Below, in pieces: positions 1 through 8,246 of a stretch of 20,429 nucleotides of DNA. The stretch lies in IMG/VR virus record IMGVR_UViG_3300003324_000536, positions 1-20,429 of that record; one strand, given 5' to 3'. A program made the translations under genes and the position numbers. The notes below the pieces were generated by a model that saw only the letters and a list, made by a program, of their open reading frames with translations, was not told the origin of the DNA and ran no database searches. Numbering within the stretch: position 1 is the stretch's first letter; each line of letters begins with the position of its first letter. Origin of the DNA: a virus.

Positions 1-3000
1 CCCCACTGGCCGCCGGTGACCTCCCAAATGCCGCCCCCCGAGGTGGCAACCTTCACCGAGCCGTACTGGTCATCCCCGCCGTGCAGCAGGTCGACCATGA
101 ACTGGCGCACGTCCTCGGCGGGGATCCAGGCCGCGCCCAGCCGACCGTCCACCTCATCAATGCCCAGGTCGGCGGGGATGACGTCGCGCAGCGCATCAAC
201 GTTGGCCTGGAAACGGGCATCATGCTTGGCGGCCTCGGTGGCGGCGGCCAGTTTGCGGCGCACGTTGCCGGACAGGTAGGCGGCGGCCGGCTCCAGGGAA
301 CCCGCGGCGCGCACCGACTCGCCGACAGTGTCTAGAGGCGTGCCCCCGGTAGGCAGCTCAATACCGACGTGCTCGCCGTAGCGGCCGGTCAGACCAGCCA
401 GCCCGGACGCGTCTTCGATGTGCGCCCGGAAGGCGGCGTCTTCTTCCGCGGCGGACAGTGGGGGCTGCTCGAACACCAACGTGCCCAACCGCTGCCGGGC
501 ATCAGCCTCGTCGGTGCCCAGCATGGCGGCGATGGCTTTGAGGTTCACCTCACCGTAGGTGTCCAGGGACAGCGCCAGGGCATCGGCGGGGTTGTCGGCG
601 GTGGTGGGGATCTCCCGCGGGGCGACGGCGCGCTTGGTGAAAATGTTGGTCTTGGTGCCGGTGCCGGTTTCGGGGTCGTACACCTCCAGAGCGCGCACGA
701 TCGCCGACATGGGATCCCGGCGGAATCCACCCTGGGCTGGCCGGTTTTGCGCGCCAGTCTTGGACAGGGTGTAGCGGTTGATCGGCTTGTAGCGTTTGAC
801 GTAGGCGTCGTAGCGGTCGTTGAGGTCGCGGCGCAGCTGCCGTATCTGGGCGGTGTCGCTGACGTTGGCGGCCTCGGCGGCGAGCAGCTCGCGCAGGGTG
901 TCGCGCAGGCCGATGAGTTGGCGCAGTTCCTCAGCCTGGGTGGCGGGCACCGGGAAGGGCACCGCGGCGCCGCCCACAACCTGGGTGAAGTTGCCGTCGG
1001 CGTCTTCGGCGATGTGCCCGTCGTGCAGGTCGGACGATTCGGCGATCGCCGACGGTGACTCCAGTCGCGGTGTGGCGGCGATACCGGCCGTTTCGGCGGC
1101 GTCGGTGATGTCGCGCAGCGCCTTCGGGAGGGATTCCGACAGGTCGGTGTCGCCTTTGACGATCAGATCCCCGGTGCCGTAGCGACCTTTCTCGGCGGTC
1201 AGGTCGCCGAGCACGTACGCAGGATGGTCCAGGAAGTACTGGTTGACAGGGATGTCGTGCCCGTTGATGTCCGTGACCGGGGCGTTGATCCAGTCCTGTG
1301 AGGTGAGCGGTTCGGCGTCGGGCTCGCGGCGCCGGAAAATGAGCACGTCCTCAATGACCGAGGTGCCGGCCGTTTTGGAGTGCGACCCGGTGGGCAGGCG
1401 CACCGCGCCGATCAGGTCACCCATCTCCGCCATCTGTTTGCGCGCGGCGGAGTTCTTGGAGTCCAGGGTGTAGCGAGAGGTGAGCAGGGCGCACACGCCG
1501 CCCGGTTTGGTGGCCGCCAAGGACTTGAGAATGAAGTGGTTGTGAATGGAGTGTTTGCGGCCGGGGTTGTGGATGCGGTCGACGAGCTTGAAGTCGCCGA
1601 AGGGCACGTTGCCGACCACAGCATCCATGGATCCGGTAGGTAGGCGGGTGTCGGCGAAGGACTCATTGCGGATGGTGGCACTCGGATACAGGGCGCGAGA
1701 GATCGCCGCAGTGGTGGAGTCGAGCTCCACGCCGATCATGTCAATGTCGAGATGACCGGGGCGCAAGCCGATGAAGTTGCCCGACCCGGAGCCCGGTTCG
1801 AGCACACGCCCGCCGTCGAACCCCAAATCTTGCACGGCCTGCCAGATGGCGGTGATCGCCGCCGCATCCGTGTAGTGCGCGTTGAGGGTGTTACGCCGCG
1901 CCTCGGCCCACTCTTTGTCGTCGAGCAGTCCGCGCAGCTTCGCCCGGTCGGCGGCGTACTCGGGTTTGTCGTCGTCGAACACCTCGGGCAGCCCACCCCA
2001 CCCGGCCCAGCGCGCCAGGGTGTGTTGCTCCTCCTCGGTGGCCGGGCGGTGCTGGCGTTGCAGCTCGCGCAGCACTTCCAGGGCGGCGATGTTCGCGTCG
2101 AGCTTGGCACGCTTACCGGCCGGGGCCAGGTCATCGCCGTTGACCGGGCGAAAGTCCTGCCCACCCTCGGTGGGGATGGCGTCGACTTGCCCGCGGTCGC
2201 TGGTGGGCTGTTCGTCGGGCAGCTCGGGGGTGTTCTCCGCAACTGGCTCACCGTCGGCGGCGGTAGCCGCGTCGCGCTGCGCCTCGGTGACCGGCTGGTC
2301 TACTCCTGCGTCGGGCTGTTCAGGTTGTCCGGACTGTTCGTCGCGCCGTTCAGGTAATCCGGCCGTTTCGGCAGTGTCGGCATCTGCGCCCTCTGCGCGT
2401 CCCGATTCTGCTGATCCAGTTCCGCGCTCGCCGCCGCGAACTCGTTCATCGCCGCGGTCAGCGCCACGTCGCTGCTGTCCGGCAGTTCCGGGGGCAGGCT
2501 CGGGTCCGGTGTCGCCGGCAGCGGGTAGTCGCTGTCCGGCCAGTTCGGGGGCACGTCGGCCAGCAGTGTCTTGCGCATCACCAGTTCTGTCGCCGCCTGC
2601 TGCGCGCTGGTCGTCCGGGCCAGCTTCGCCGCGAACGTCTCCCCGGGCTGGTCCGGTCCGGCCAGGCTCGCCGCCACCTGGTCGATCTCCTGCGCCGCTT
2701 GTTCCCCGAGTGTCCCGAAGAACGTCGCCTTGTCCTCGATTCCCTCGTACGCCTTCGGTAGGTACTGCTGGTACCACTGCTCCGCTAGCGCGGCCAGTGG
2801 ACTGCTCGCGGTCATCGGCTTCTCCCGCCTGTGCGCGGTCCTGTTGCTCCCTGATGATGCCGCGTGCCTTAGCCCACAGCGGCGACCGCTCCGGGTTGAG
2901 CTGCTGCGCTTTATCCAGATGCCCGTGCGCGGTGTCGAAATCGCCCTCATCGGCGGCGGCGCGGGCGGCGCGCATGTGGTTTTGCGCCTTGCCCTGCCGG

Positions 3001-5810
3001 GTGTCGCCCTCAACGTCGGGCACGTTGCGCCGGACGGCTTGGCGGGCGGCCAACGCGTCGGCGACATCGCCGTTGTCGGCATCCCGTGCTTCACCGCGAG
3101 GCGGTGTCGCGGGGTTTTCCTTCTCGTAAGCCGCGACGATTTTCTCGTCGCCAGGGTGGGGGTAGCCGCTGGCGATGCGCTGGCGGGCGGCATCAGCGTG
3201 GCGCTGCGACACGTCACCGAAGGGGCCGGTATCCGGCGAGGGCTTGGACGGCGCGGGGGTTGAAGCCGAAGACCCAGGGGGTGGCTTCGCAGTCCCCTCC
3301 GAGGTGTCCGCCCCCGCGCCGGGCGTCACCGTAGCAACGCCCTCGACGTGGCCGCCGTAGTCCTCGGGGTTGCGCCCGCGGGCCCGCAGTTCGGTGTCGA
3401 TGGCCCCGATCGCCGAGCGGATGCGGTCGCGTTCGATGCGTTTGGCGGCGCGGCGGGCGCGGGCCTGCTCATTGCGGGTCGCTTTGCGCTGGTCGCGTAG
3501 GGCTTGCGCGGCGGCGAACAGCATGCCGGGCTTGATCCGGCCGGCGGCGATCGCGGCGTGCAGATCCCCGTCATTGTCGGGGCCGGTGATGGCAGTGCGG
3601 ATCGCAGCGAAGGCGGGGGAGTCCGCGGGGTGTTTGGCCAGCAGTTTGTCGAACCGGGTTGCTGCGGCGGCGATGGCGTCGTCGTCGCGGGGGGTGGCGT
3701 TGAGCAAATCGCCCAGGTCTTCGGCGGCGCCGGCTAACCCCGGTCGGGTCTTCGGGGTTTTAGGCTGCTCAGGCGTCCCGGCTTCTGGGGTGCCCCCCAC
3801 GCCTGGAGCCGGGGCGTCCGCTTCGTGCGCCTTCGCCTTGGCGGGCTTGGACTGGTCGCGCCGGGACAGTTCGGTTTGCAGGGCGAGCTCGGTGACGAGG
3901 TCTTGCCGGTCGGAGCCGAGCTGCTCGTCGGTTTTGGATTTGAGCGCGGCGGGGTCGGCGTCGAGAAGTTTCTCTACCCGGTCTTGCCGGCCGGCGGCCT
4001 CGGGGGTGAGGTCGAGTTCCCCGTCGGGGCCTTCGATGATGCCGAACTCGTCGGCTTGCGGTTCGGCTGTCTCAGGCTCGGGGGCGCTGTGGTCGTCGAA
4101 AGCGCCCCCGGCGGCGCGCTGGGCGGCTTCGTGCGCCGCCCGGTCACGCTCATTGGCCGGCAGGCCCGCGGCGGCGTCAGCGGCGCTGTGGGTGGCGCCC
4201 TGGGCGGCGATGGCGTCGAGGCGGCGTTGCACCACATCGGAGGGGAGCACGAGGAGGGCCTGGGCGACGTCGTGCGGATCCTGGTCGTCGGGTAGGCCCA
4301 TGCGGGTCAGCGCGTCGGCGAGGTCGTCGGTGTTGCCCTCTTGGATGGCACCCTCGGCGTCGTACCGGGCTTGGCTGGTGTCGGCGTGCCCGGCGTCGAA
4401 CGGGGTTAAGGAGGTCAGGATCTCTTGGACGGCTTGCTGATCTTTGGCTTTGGTCTTGGCGTTGGCCCAGCGCTTTTTCCGCGCGGCGACGTTGCCCCAC
4501 GGGATGCCAAGTTCCGTCAACTTCTGTAAAGCATCGTCGATTTGCGCGGCGGGGATGTCGGGCGAGGCCGGGGGGAGGGTGCCGGCGTTGGCGGTGTCGA
4601 CGATGACCCAGGCTTTGCCGTTGTTGACCGCGGCGAACTGCCCGTCGGGGGAGGCGTGCACGTCGGCGCCGGGCGCGGCGAACTGCGACAGCATGTTCAT
4701 GCTGGTGGCCGCAACTGCGCCAGCGTGCTGGTTGGACTGGTCGTGCTGGGCGGTGGCGAAGTCCTGGTACCGCTGGTGCAGCGCAGCGAGTGCAGCGGCG
4801 ACCCCTGGGCGGACGGCGGCGGGTACGGGGGTAGGTTCGCCGGGCGCGGGGGCCCCGAGGGTGGCTGTCTGCCCGACTCCAGTCGGGGCCCCCGTCGCGC
4901 CGGGCAGCTCTGGTGGGGTGTCGGGCAAGGCGTAGCCGTTGGCGTTGGGGTGCCCGTTGGGGCGGACGGTGACGGGGCCTTTGTCGGCGGTTTCGTCGGC
5001 GCGGCTGGTGGTGGCCAAAAATTCGCGGGGGCTGGCGGCTCGGCCCTGTCCGCGGGGTTTCATGCCCAGCTTGATGGGGGTGCCTACGGGCAGGCCCCAG
5101 AACTGGGAGTCGCGGACGACACGGCGCCCTGGCAGAGCCTTCACGTCGAGGATCCCCTCGTCGGGTTGACCGGAACGCTGTTCAGCGTACCATGTCACAC
5201 CGTCGGAGAGGGATTTGACTCCGGTTAATGTTGCTAAAGGGTGCGCCCCGTGCAACACCTGCGACCACTCGTAAATGTCGTAATCGTGTAAGTAGCGCAG
5301 GCCGCGGCGCATTTTCGCCCCACCCGGCCGCACCTTATAGCCGATAGAAAAGCATTCCTCGGGGCCGTAGAATTTCGCATCTGAATAAGCATCCCGGCCG
5401 GCTTGCTTATCCATGTTGTACTGGGCTTTGATCAGCAAACCACCCGCGGCGGCCGGCCACGGCGCCCCATCCGGGGTCTTTTTCGGCAACCGCGGATCAC
5501 CGGGCATCAACTCCTCGGAGTAGACCAGCTTGGAGACCTTCTGCCCCCAGTTGTGATCCGTGACCCCCTTCGGCTTAAGCCGCTTTACCGCCGTACCCAG
5601 GGAACCGGGCACGATCACGTCGCCCACCTTGTCCGGCACCCCGGACACCGCCACGATCGCCGTGATGGTGCCCTCGGCATCGTCGTGGCCGATGACACCA
5701 GTCAGCGGGGACGTGGTCTCCTCTTTGGGCAGCGCCTTCCACTCCAGTTCGCCCAAATCCGCCGGGTACTGGTCATCCTCAAGATCGAGGCGGGGCTCGG
5801 TGGTGGTCAT
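1..5810 (-). CDS. Giant HK97-type prohead protease / DarB-like N6-methylase fusion (C-terminus off window)
   Basis: At least 1,936 codons are open from ATG 5810, which overlaps the upstream stop as ATGA. Residues 1-215 look like a prohead protease (peptidase S78 family): a His in TDHNWG, a Ser in EECFSIGY, then EWSQVLHGAHPLA followed by GVK. In this family the enzyme cleaves scaffold and capsid proteins during head maturation. A long Ala/Asp/Pro-rich, probably disordered linker follows. From about residue 1240 comes a methylase region like that of P1 DarB and plasmid methylase-helicases: LARWAGWGGLPEVF, SAM motif LEPGSGSGNF (E1338-F1346), catalytic-type NVPFG (N1401), and YLSGNVRRKL near 1845. 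The helicase expected after it would lie beyond the left edge. Residues 999-1171 overlap the separate gene 2815-2300 and are Gly/Arg/Ala-rich with poor codon bias. The domain calls are firm; delivery with the phage DNA is inferred. Confidence 0.88.
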   Translation of the reverse strand, partial: MTTTEPRLDLEDDQYPADLGELEWKALPKEETTSPLTGVIGHDDAEGTITAIVAVSGVPDKVGDVIVPGSLGTAVKRLKPKGVTDHNWGQKVSKLVYSEELMPGDPRLPKKTPDGAPWPAAAGGLLIKAQYNMDKQAGRDAYSDAKFYGPEECFSIGYKVRPGGAKMRRGLRYLHDYDIYEWSQVLHGAHPLATLTGVKSLSDGVTWYAEQRSGQPDEGILDVKALPGRRVVRDSQFWGLPVGTPIKLGMKPRGQGRAASPREFLATTSRADETADKGPVTVRPNGHPNANGYALPDTPPELPGATGAPTGVGQTATLGAPAPGEPTPVPAAVRPGVAAALAALHQRYQDFATAQHDQSNQHAGAVAATSMNMLSQFAAPGADVHASPDGQFAAVNNGKAWVIVDTANAGTLPPASPDIPAAQIDDALQKLTELGIPWGNVAARKKRWANAKTKAKDQQAVQEILTSLTPFDAGHADTSQARYDAEGAIQEGNTDDLADALTRMGLPDDQDPHDVAQALLVLPSDVVQRRLDAIAAQGATHSAADAAAGLPANERDRAAHEAAQRAAGGAFDDHSAPEPETAEPQADEFGIIEGPDGELDLTPEAAGRQDRVEKLLDADPAALKSKTDEQLGSDRQDLVTELALQTELSRRDQSKPAKAKAHEADAPAPGVGGTPEAGTPEQPKTPKTRPGLAGAAEDLGDLLNATPRDDDAIAAAATRFDKLLAKHPADSPAFAAIRTAITGPDNDGDLHAAIAAGRIKPGMLFAAAQALRDQRKATRNEQARARRAAKRIERDRIRSAIGAIDTELRARGRNPEDYGGHVEGVATVTPGAGADTSEGTAKPPPGSSASTPAPSKPSPDTGPFGDVSQRHADAARQRIASGYPHPGDEKIVAAYEKENPATPPRGEARDADNGDVADALAARQAVRRNVPDVEGDTRQGKAQNHMRAARAAADEGDFDTAHGHLDKAQQLNPERSPLWAKARGIIREQQDRAQAGEADDREQSTGRASGAVVPAVPTEGVRGNRGQGDVLRDTRGTSGAGDRPGGGEPGRTGPARGDVRGEAGPDDQRAAGGDRTGDAQDTAGRRAPELAGQRLPAAGDTGPEPAPGTAGQQRRGADRGDERVRGGERGTGSAESGRAEGADADTAETAGLPERRDEQSGQPEQPDAGVDQPVTEAQRDAATAADGEPVAENTPELPDEQPTSDRGQVDAIPTEGGQDFRPVNGDDLAPAGKRAKLDANIAALEVLRELQRQHRPATEEEQHTLARWAGWGGLPEVFDDDKPEYAADRAKLRGLLDDKEWAEARRNTLNAHYTDAAAITAIWQAVQDLGFDGGRVLEPGSGSGNFIGLRPGHLDIDMIGVELDSTTAAISRALYPSATIRNESFADTRLPTGSMDAVVGNVPFGDFKLVDRIHNPGRKHSIHNHFILKSLAATKPGGVCALLTSRYTLDSKNSAARKQMAEMGDLIGAVRLPTGSHSKTAGTSVIEDVLIFRRREPDAEPLTSQDWINAPVTDINGHDIPVNQYFLDHPAYVLGDLTAEKGRYGTGDLIVKGDTDLSESLPKALRDITDAAETAGIAATPRLESPSAIAESSDLHDGHIAEDADGNFTQVVGGAAVPFPVPATQAEELRQLIGLRDTLRELLAAEAANVSDTAQIRQLRRDLNDRYDAYVKRYKPINRYTLSKTGAQNRPAQGGFRRDPMSAIVRALEVYDPETGTGTKTNIFTKRAVAPREIPTTADNPADALALSLDTYGEVNLKAIAAMLGTDEADARQRLGTLVFEQPPLSAAEEDAAFRAHIEDASGLAGLTGRYGEHVGIELPTGGTPLDTVGESVRAAGSLEPAAAYLSGNVRRKLAAATEAAKHDARFQANVDALRDVIPADLGIDEVDGRLGAAWIPAEDVRQFMVDLLHGGDDQYGSVKVATSGGGIWEVTGGQW
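2300..2815 (-). CDS. Overprinted 171-residue gene inside the giant protease-methylase gene
   Basis: This gene reads +1 relative to the giant ORF and is wholly contained in it. ATG 2815 is preceded by GGGAGA (2826-2821) with a 5-base spacer; it ends in TAG at 2302-2300. Its codons end overwhelmingly in G or C, while the giant frame here has many A/T-ending codons and a low-complexity product, so this is the better-looking coding frame locally. The protein starts MTASSPLAALAEQWYQQYLP, continues with an amphipathic helical stretch (FFGTLGEQAAQEI, VAASLAGPDQPGE, AKLARTTSAQQAATELVMRK) and a Pro-rich middle, and ends in a Gln/Asn-rich tail. I do not recognise a family or function. Its place inside a protease linker suggests a head-assembly partner or accessory factor (inference). 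A programmed frameshift product is less likely, given the internal Shine-Dalgarno and ATG. Confidence 0.78.
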   Translation of the reverse strand: MTASSPLAALAEQWYQQYLPKAYEGIEDKATFFGTLGEQAAQEIDQVAASLAGPDQPGETFAAKLARTTSAQQAATELVMRKTLLADVPPNWPDSDYPLPATPDPSLPPELPDSSDVALTAAMNEFAAASAELDQQNRDAQRAQMPTLPKRPDYLNGATNSPDNLNSPTQE

Positions 5811-7441
5811 GCACTCACTGGCTCCAGATCGAAAAGGTTGCTCACATCGCCGTCACCGTCGGCTGGCGGCGCCGCGCCGCCACCCTCCGTCGCGCCAGTG
5901 TCGGCGTCGGGGCCCGGATCGGGGACGAGACGGGAACCGAGGCTGGCCAGCCGGGCGGTGTCCGCCATCAGGTCGGCATGCTCGTCGGGCCCGCTGTCGG
6001 TGCCGGCGTCCCCGTCGGCGTCCATCTCGTCTTCCAGGGCGGCGAGGTAGCCGTCAACCCAGTCCTCGACGAAGTCGTTGCCCCAGTCGTCGACACCGGC
6101 GTGCAGCGCCGCCATGTCGGCGTCGGTGTCGTTGACCAGCATCGCCGCGGCCTTGATCTCGGCGTCCTCGGGCCACGCCAGGGCTTTGCCGCCGACCTTC
6201 AGTGCGCGACCGACGTTGCCGGCGGCGGTGTGCGCTTTCGGGCCGGGCCACTCGCCGGTGGCCATCTTGTGGATGTTCGCCGTGAGGCCGTTGAGAACGC
6301 GAGGATTGTGCACGTACTTGGCCAGATGCCGGCGCAGCCTCTTGAAGTCGCCCTTGGAGCCCGGCCGCCACTTTTTGCGCCCCTTGCCGTACGCCCAGTA
6401 GTCGCGCAACTTCTGCGCCTTCGGATCCGGGGAAGCAATCTTGACCTCAACGTCCTCGTCGAGGGACTTGCCTTCGGTGTTGGCCTGCTCCAGGGAGCCG
6501 ATGCGCTGCGTGGTGTGATGATCTGCGCCCAGGCGTTTCGCCGCGCCCTTGAGCCGGCGGATGTTCGTCTTGCGCTTCTCGGGGGGCAGCTGGTGATGCG
6601 CCCCGATCGCGCCGTGCAGATCGTCAATGGACTGCAAGGCCGGGTCGTCATCGGTGTCGCCGTCGGCGTCGACCCGGCGACCCATGTTCATGTCGGGCTT
6701 GGCGCGTTTGGTTTCCACCTCGCCCGCGCGGGCGCGCATGTCGGCCGCCCACACGCCGCCGATCTGCCCGCAGTTGGCCTCAACCCAGTCCACGCCACGC
6801 GCGTTGAGCGCTTTGCCTTCGGCAACCAGCCGGGCCACCGGGCCGGGCAGGATCGCGGCCACCTCCATGATCTCGGCAGGTGGGGTGAAGGTGATCTCAC
6901 CGGACTTGGTTTCAGCTATCACGGGTGCCTCCGCATCGCCCAGGGGGACGTCGAGCACATCGCCGGCCAGGGCTAGGCGCAGCGTGGCGAACCGGACCGG
7001 GCCGGCGTAGGTGAGTTGATCAGGTTTGAGCCCGTACCCGGCGGTGACGTGGTAGAGCACCGGGGAGTGCTGCTCGGGCGGGGTGGGGTAGTCGTCGTGC
7101 GCGGTGGTCACCCACTGCGCCCACTGGCGCAGCGGATCCAGGCCCGTCGAGTCGCCCACCAGGTACACCGCGCAGGGCTTGCGGTCCCCGCTGCCGTCGG
7201 GGTTGAGCACGGCGTGCCCGATGATCCGGGCGTCTACCGGGTCCAGGGCGGGGGCCGAGGCGGTGACCAGTTCGCGCAGTTGGTCGAGCTGCGCGGGGTC
7301 GAGGCTGGCGACGTCATCGCCGAGGTAGAGCAGGGTGAGGTGCATCTGCTCGGGAGGGTCGCCCCCATCGACGGCGAGCTGCCCGGCATTGTCGGGGACC
7401 AGGCCGAGGAATCCGCCCGTGTACTGCTGGTCATCGGCCAT
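5807..7441 (-). CDS. 2H phosphoesterase (2'-5' RNA ligase-like) fused to phage structural-type domain
   Basis: 544 residues. The N-terminal domain has two H-x-T motifs, MHLTLLYLG (H34, T36) and YHVTAGYG (H131, T133). These define the 2H phosphoesterase superfamily, whose members cut 2',3'-cyclic or 2'-5' phosphodiester bonds in RNA or small nucleotides. The middle (about residues 150-310) has an ANCGQIGGVW patch and basic helices. Residues about 325-395 (DYWAYGKGRKKWRPGSKGDF, RRHLAKYV, ANIHKMATGEWPG) resemble a short domain I associate with actinobacterial phage head proteins; that match is from memory. The C-terminus is very acidic (EDEMDADGDAG) and Pro/Gly-rich. Its TGA overlaps the ATG of the giant protease gene, so the two should be co-translated. 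The 2H domain might reverse an RNA- or nucleotide-based host defence (inference). Confidence 0.85.
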   Translation of the reverse strand: MADDQQYTGGFLGLVPDNAGQLAVDGGDPPEQMHLTLLYLGDDVASLDPAQLDQLRELVTASAPALDPVDARIIGHAVLNPDGSGDRKPCAVYLVGDSTGLDPLRQWAQWVTTAHDDYPTPPEQHSPVLYHVTAGYGLKPDQLTYAGPVRFATLRLALAGDVLDVPLGDAEAPVIAETKSGEITFTPPAEIMEVAAILPGPVARLVAEGKALNARGVDWVEANCGQIGGVWAADMRARAGEVETKRAKPDMNMGRRVDADGDTDDDPALQSIDDLHGAIGAHHQLPPEKRKTNIRRLKGAAKRLGADHHTTQRIGSLEQANTEGKSLDEDVEVKIASPDPKAQKLRDYWAYGKGRKKWRPGSKGDFKRLRRHLAKYVHNPRVLNGLTANIHKMATGEWPGPKAHTAAGNVGRALKVGGKALAWPEDAEIKAAAMLVNDTDADMAALHAGVDDWGNDFVEDWVDGYLAALEDEMDADGDAGTDSGPDEHADLMADTARLASLGSRLVPDPGPDADTGATEGGGAAPPADGDGDVSNLFDLEPVSA

Positions 7442-7787
7442 GGGTTACTCCGACGATCGGCAGCATGGGGCGCACATCGGCCTGGTAGGCGCACCACGGG
7501 TCCAGCACCCGTTCCCGGTCTGGTTGCGCGCCGTACCAGGGGTATCCGGAGCAGATCGGCGGCCGATCCGCATAGGCGGTGCAGGTGCGGGTGTGCGGGT
7601 CGAAAACGTCGCAGCGGTAGGCGTGGAAGTACTTTCCGTTGACGTCGTAGTCGCCCAGTTCGGGGATCTCGTGCCAGTGCTCGCGGGCGAACGACCCGGA
7701 GGGGCCTTCCATGTCTTCGGTGCGGAATTGCAGCCGCACGGGGTCGCAGCAGGCCCCGCAGCCGGGTGGGCAGGTGGTGTCAGTCAC
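7431..7787 (-). CDS. YkgJ-like cysteine-cluster protein
   Basis: 118 residues with CPPGCGACC at the N-terminus and, downstream, CDVFDPHTRTCTAYADRPP followed by CSGYPW. This spacing of Cys clusters is that of the YkgJ / zinc-or-iron-chelating domain family, small proteins thought to bind Zn2+ or an iron-sulfur cluster, with no settled function. It overlaps the next gene by 11 bases and the previous one by 8, so it belongs to the tightly coupled leftward operon. It is not a known virion component; an accessory role during infection is a guess. Start ATG 7787 fits the overlap pattern. Confidence 0.82.
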   Translation of the reverse strand: MTDTTCPPGCGACCDPVRLQFRTEDMEGPSGSFAREHWHEIPELGDYDVNGKYFHAYRCDVFDPHTRTCTAYADRPPICSGYPWYGAQPDRERVLDPWCAYQADVRPMLPIVGVTHGR

Positions 7788-8115
7788 AGTCTTTGGCCCC
7801 GGCGTTGGGCAGATGCCAGCTGCCGCCGGTCATCGCGTCGTCGTAGGGGCAGTCGTCGAAAAACACCCCCGAGGGGTTGATGACGAACAGGGTGAGCAGG
7901 TTGTGGCCCAGCAGATCGGTGACCACGGCGGCGCGGCAGCGGGACGGGTACACCTGGATGCCGTTGAGGCCGGGCGCGCTGCCGTGTGATCGGTAGTGCA
8001 CCGTCTCGCCCAGGCCGACGGGCACTTCACCGGGCGTATAGCGCATGTCGCGCATGGTGTCAGGCCGGCGGGAGACGGCCATGCTTGGCGCGCCGCGGAA
8101 CGTAGAAACGCCCAT
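7780..8115 (-). CDS. Small unknown protein
   Basis: 111 residues, not recognised. The body (YRSHGSAPGLNGIQVYPSRC, AAVVTDLLGHNLLTLFVINP, GVFFDDCPYDD, GGSWHLPNAGAKDCD) looks like a compact beta-rich domain with three Cys and no membrane segment. Two starts are possible: ATG 8115 (used here) or an internal ATG at residue 12 (MAVSRRPD). Neither has a clear Shine-Dalgarno. It overlaps the YkgJ-like gene by 8 bases. It is the first gene after the non-coding interval 8116-8246, so its transcript may start there or read through from upstream. Confidence 0.65.
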   Translation of the reverse strand: MGVSTFRGAPSMAVSRRPDTMRDMRYTPGEVPVGLGETVHYRSHGSAPGLNGIQVYPSRCRAAVVTDLLGHNLLTLFVINPSGVFFDDCPYDDAMTGGSWHLPNAGAKDCD

Positions 8116-8131
8116 GTGCCGCTGCTACACT
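8103..8131 (+). promoter_or_regulatory. Candidate rightward promoter, extended -10
   Basis: TAGAAA (8103-8108) is followed 17 bases later by TACACT (8126-8131), and TGC sits directly before the -10, making an extended -10. It points right, against the surrounding leftward genes, into a hairpin-rich interval with no open reading frame. The -35 half lies inside the first codons of the opposite gene (start 8115). It could drive a short untranslated RNA. Read by eye only. Confidence 0.35.
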
Positions 8132-8137
8132 CGGACT

Positions 8138-8231
8138 TGCCCTCCTGTGGGGCGAGTTGAGGTGCTTCCAGCCCTCCTCGCCGCTCCTCGGGAACGGCCG
8201 GAACCGGGACAGCCCCCTCATTGAGGGGGCT
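8138..8231 (+). ncRNA. Candidate small structured RNA
   Basis: This interval has no credible coding frame but two inverted repeats. The first pairs GGCGAG (8151-8156) with CTCGCC (8177-8182), extended by GAGG/CCTC inside a 2-base bulge, with a 10-base loop. The second is AGCCCCCTC/GAGGGGGCT (8211-8219 and 8223-8231) with a 3-base loop. Together with the promoter-like sequence just upstream, this would make an RNA of about 95 nt ending in a strong hairpin. The hairpins could equally act on the leftward transcript as a terminator or processing site between the genes ending at 8247 and starting at 8115. Confidence 0.3.
8211..8231. terminator. Strong GC hairpin, likely terminator or processing site
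   Basis: Nine perfect base pairs (AGCCCCCTC/GAGGGGGCT) close a 3-base loop. No long T tract follows on either strand, which is common for actinobacterial hairpin terminators. It lies just past the stop of the leftward membrane-protein gene (8247). Confidence 0.5.
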
Positions 8232-8246
8232 GTTCGCGTTGTGGGG

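Noticed and set aside
2300-2830. Simple sequencing frameshift as the explanation of the frame switch
   Set aside because: It would need two compensating indels at both ends of a segment that also has its own start, Shine-Dalgarno and stop; possible but less likely than nested genes.
2300-3217. Longer start (3217) for the overprinted gene
   Set aside because: The part before ATG 2815 is an Arg/Pro/Thr-rich shadow of the protease linker, whose own frame has the better codon bias there; only ATG 2815 has a Shine-Dalgarno.
369-4440. Long plus-strand open frames opposite the giant minus-strand gene
   Set aside because: They are low-complexity Gly/Ala/Arg/Ser-rich readings of a high-GC gene's complement, lack ribosome sites and domains, and lie opposite recognisable methylase and linker coding.
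5978-6976. Long plus-strand open frame opposite the 2H-phosphoesterase gene
   Set aside because: No ribosome site or motif; the minus strand has two H-x-T motifs and coupled neighbours. The same judgement applies to 8863-9822 and 13272-14252, opposite DUF932 and portal.
8116-8246. tRNA gene in the hairpin-rich interval
   Set aside because: No cloverleaf, TTCRANNC T-arm or acceptor pairing could be built; the repeats are simple hairpins.
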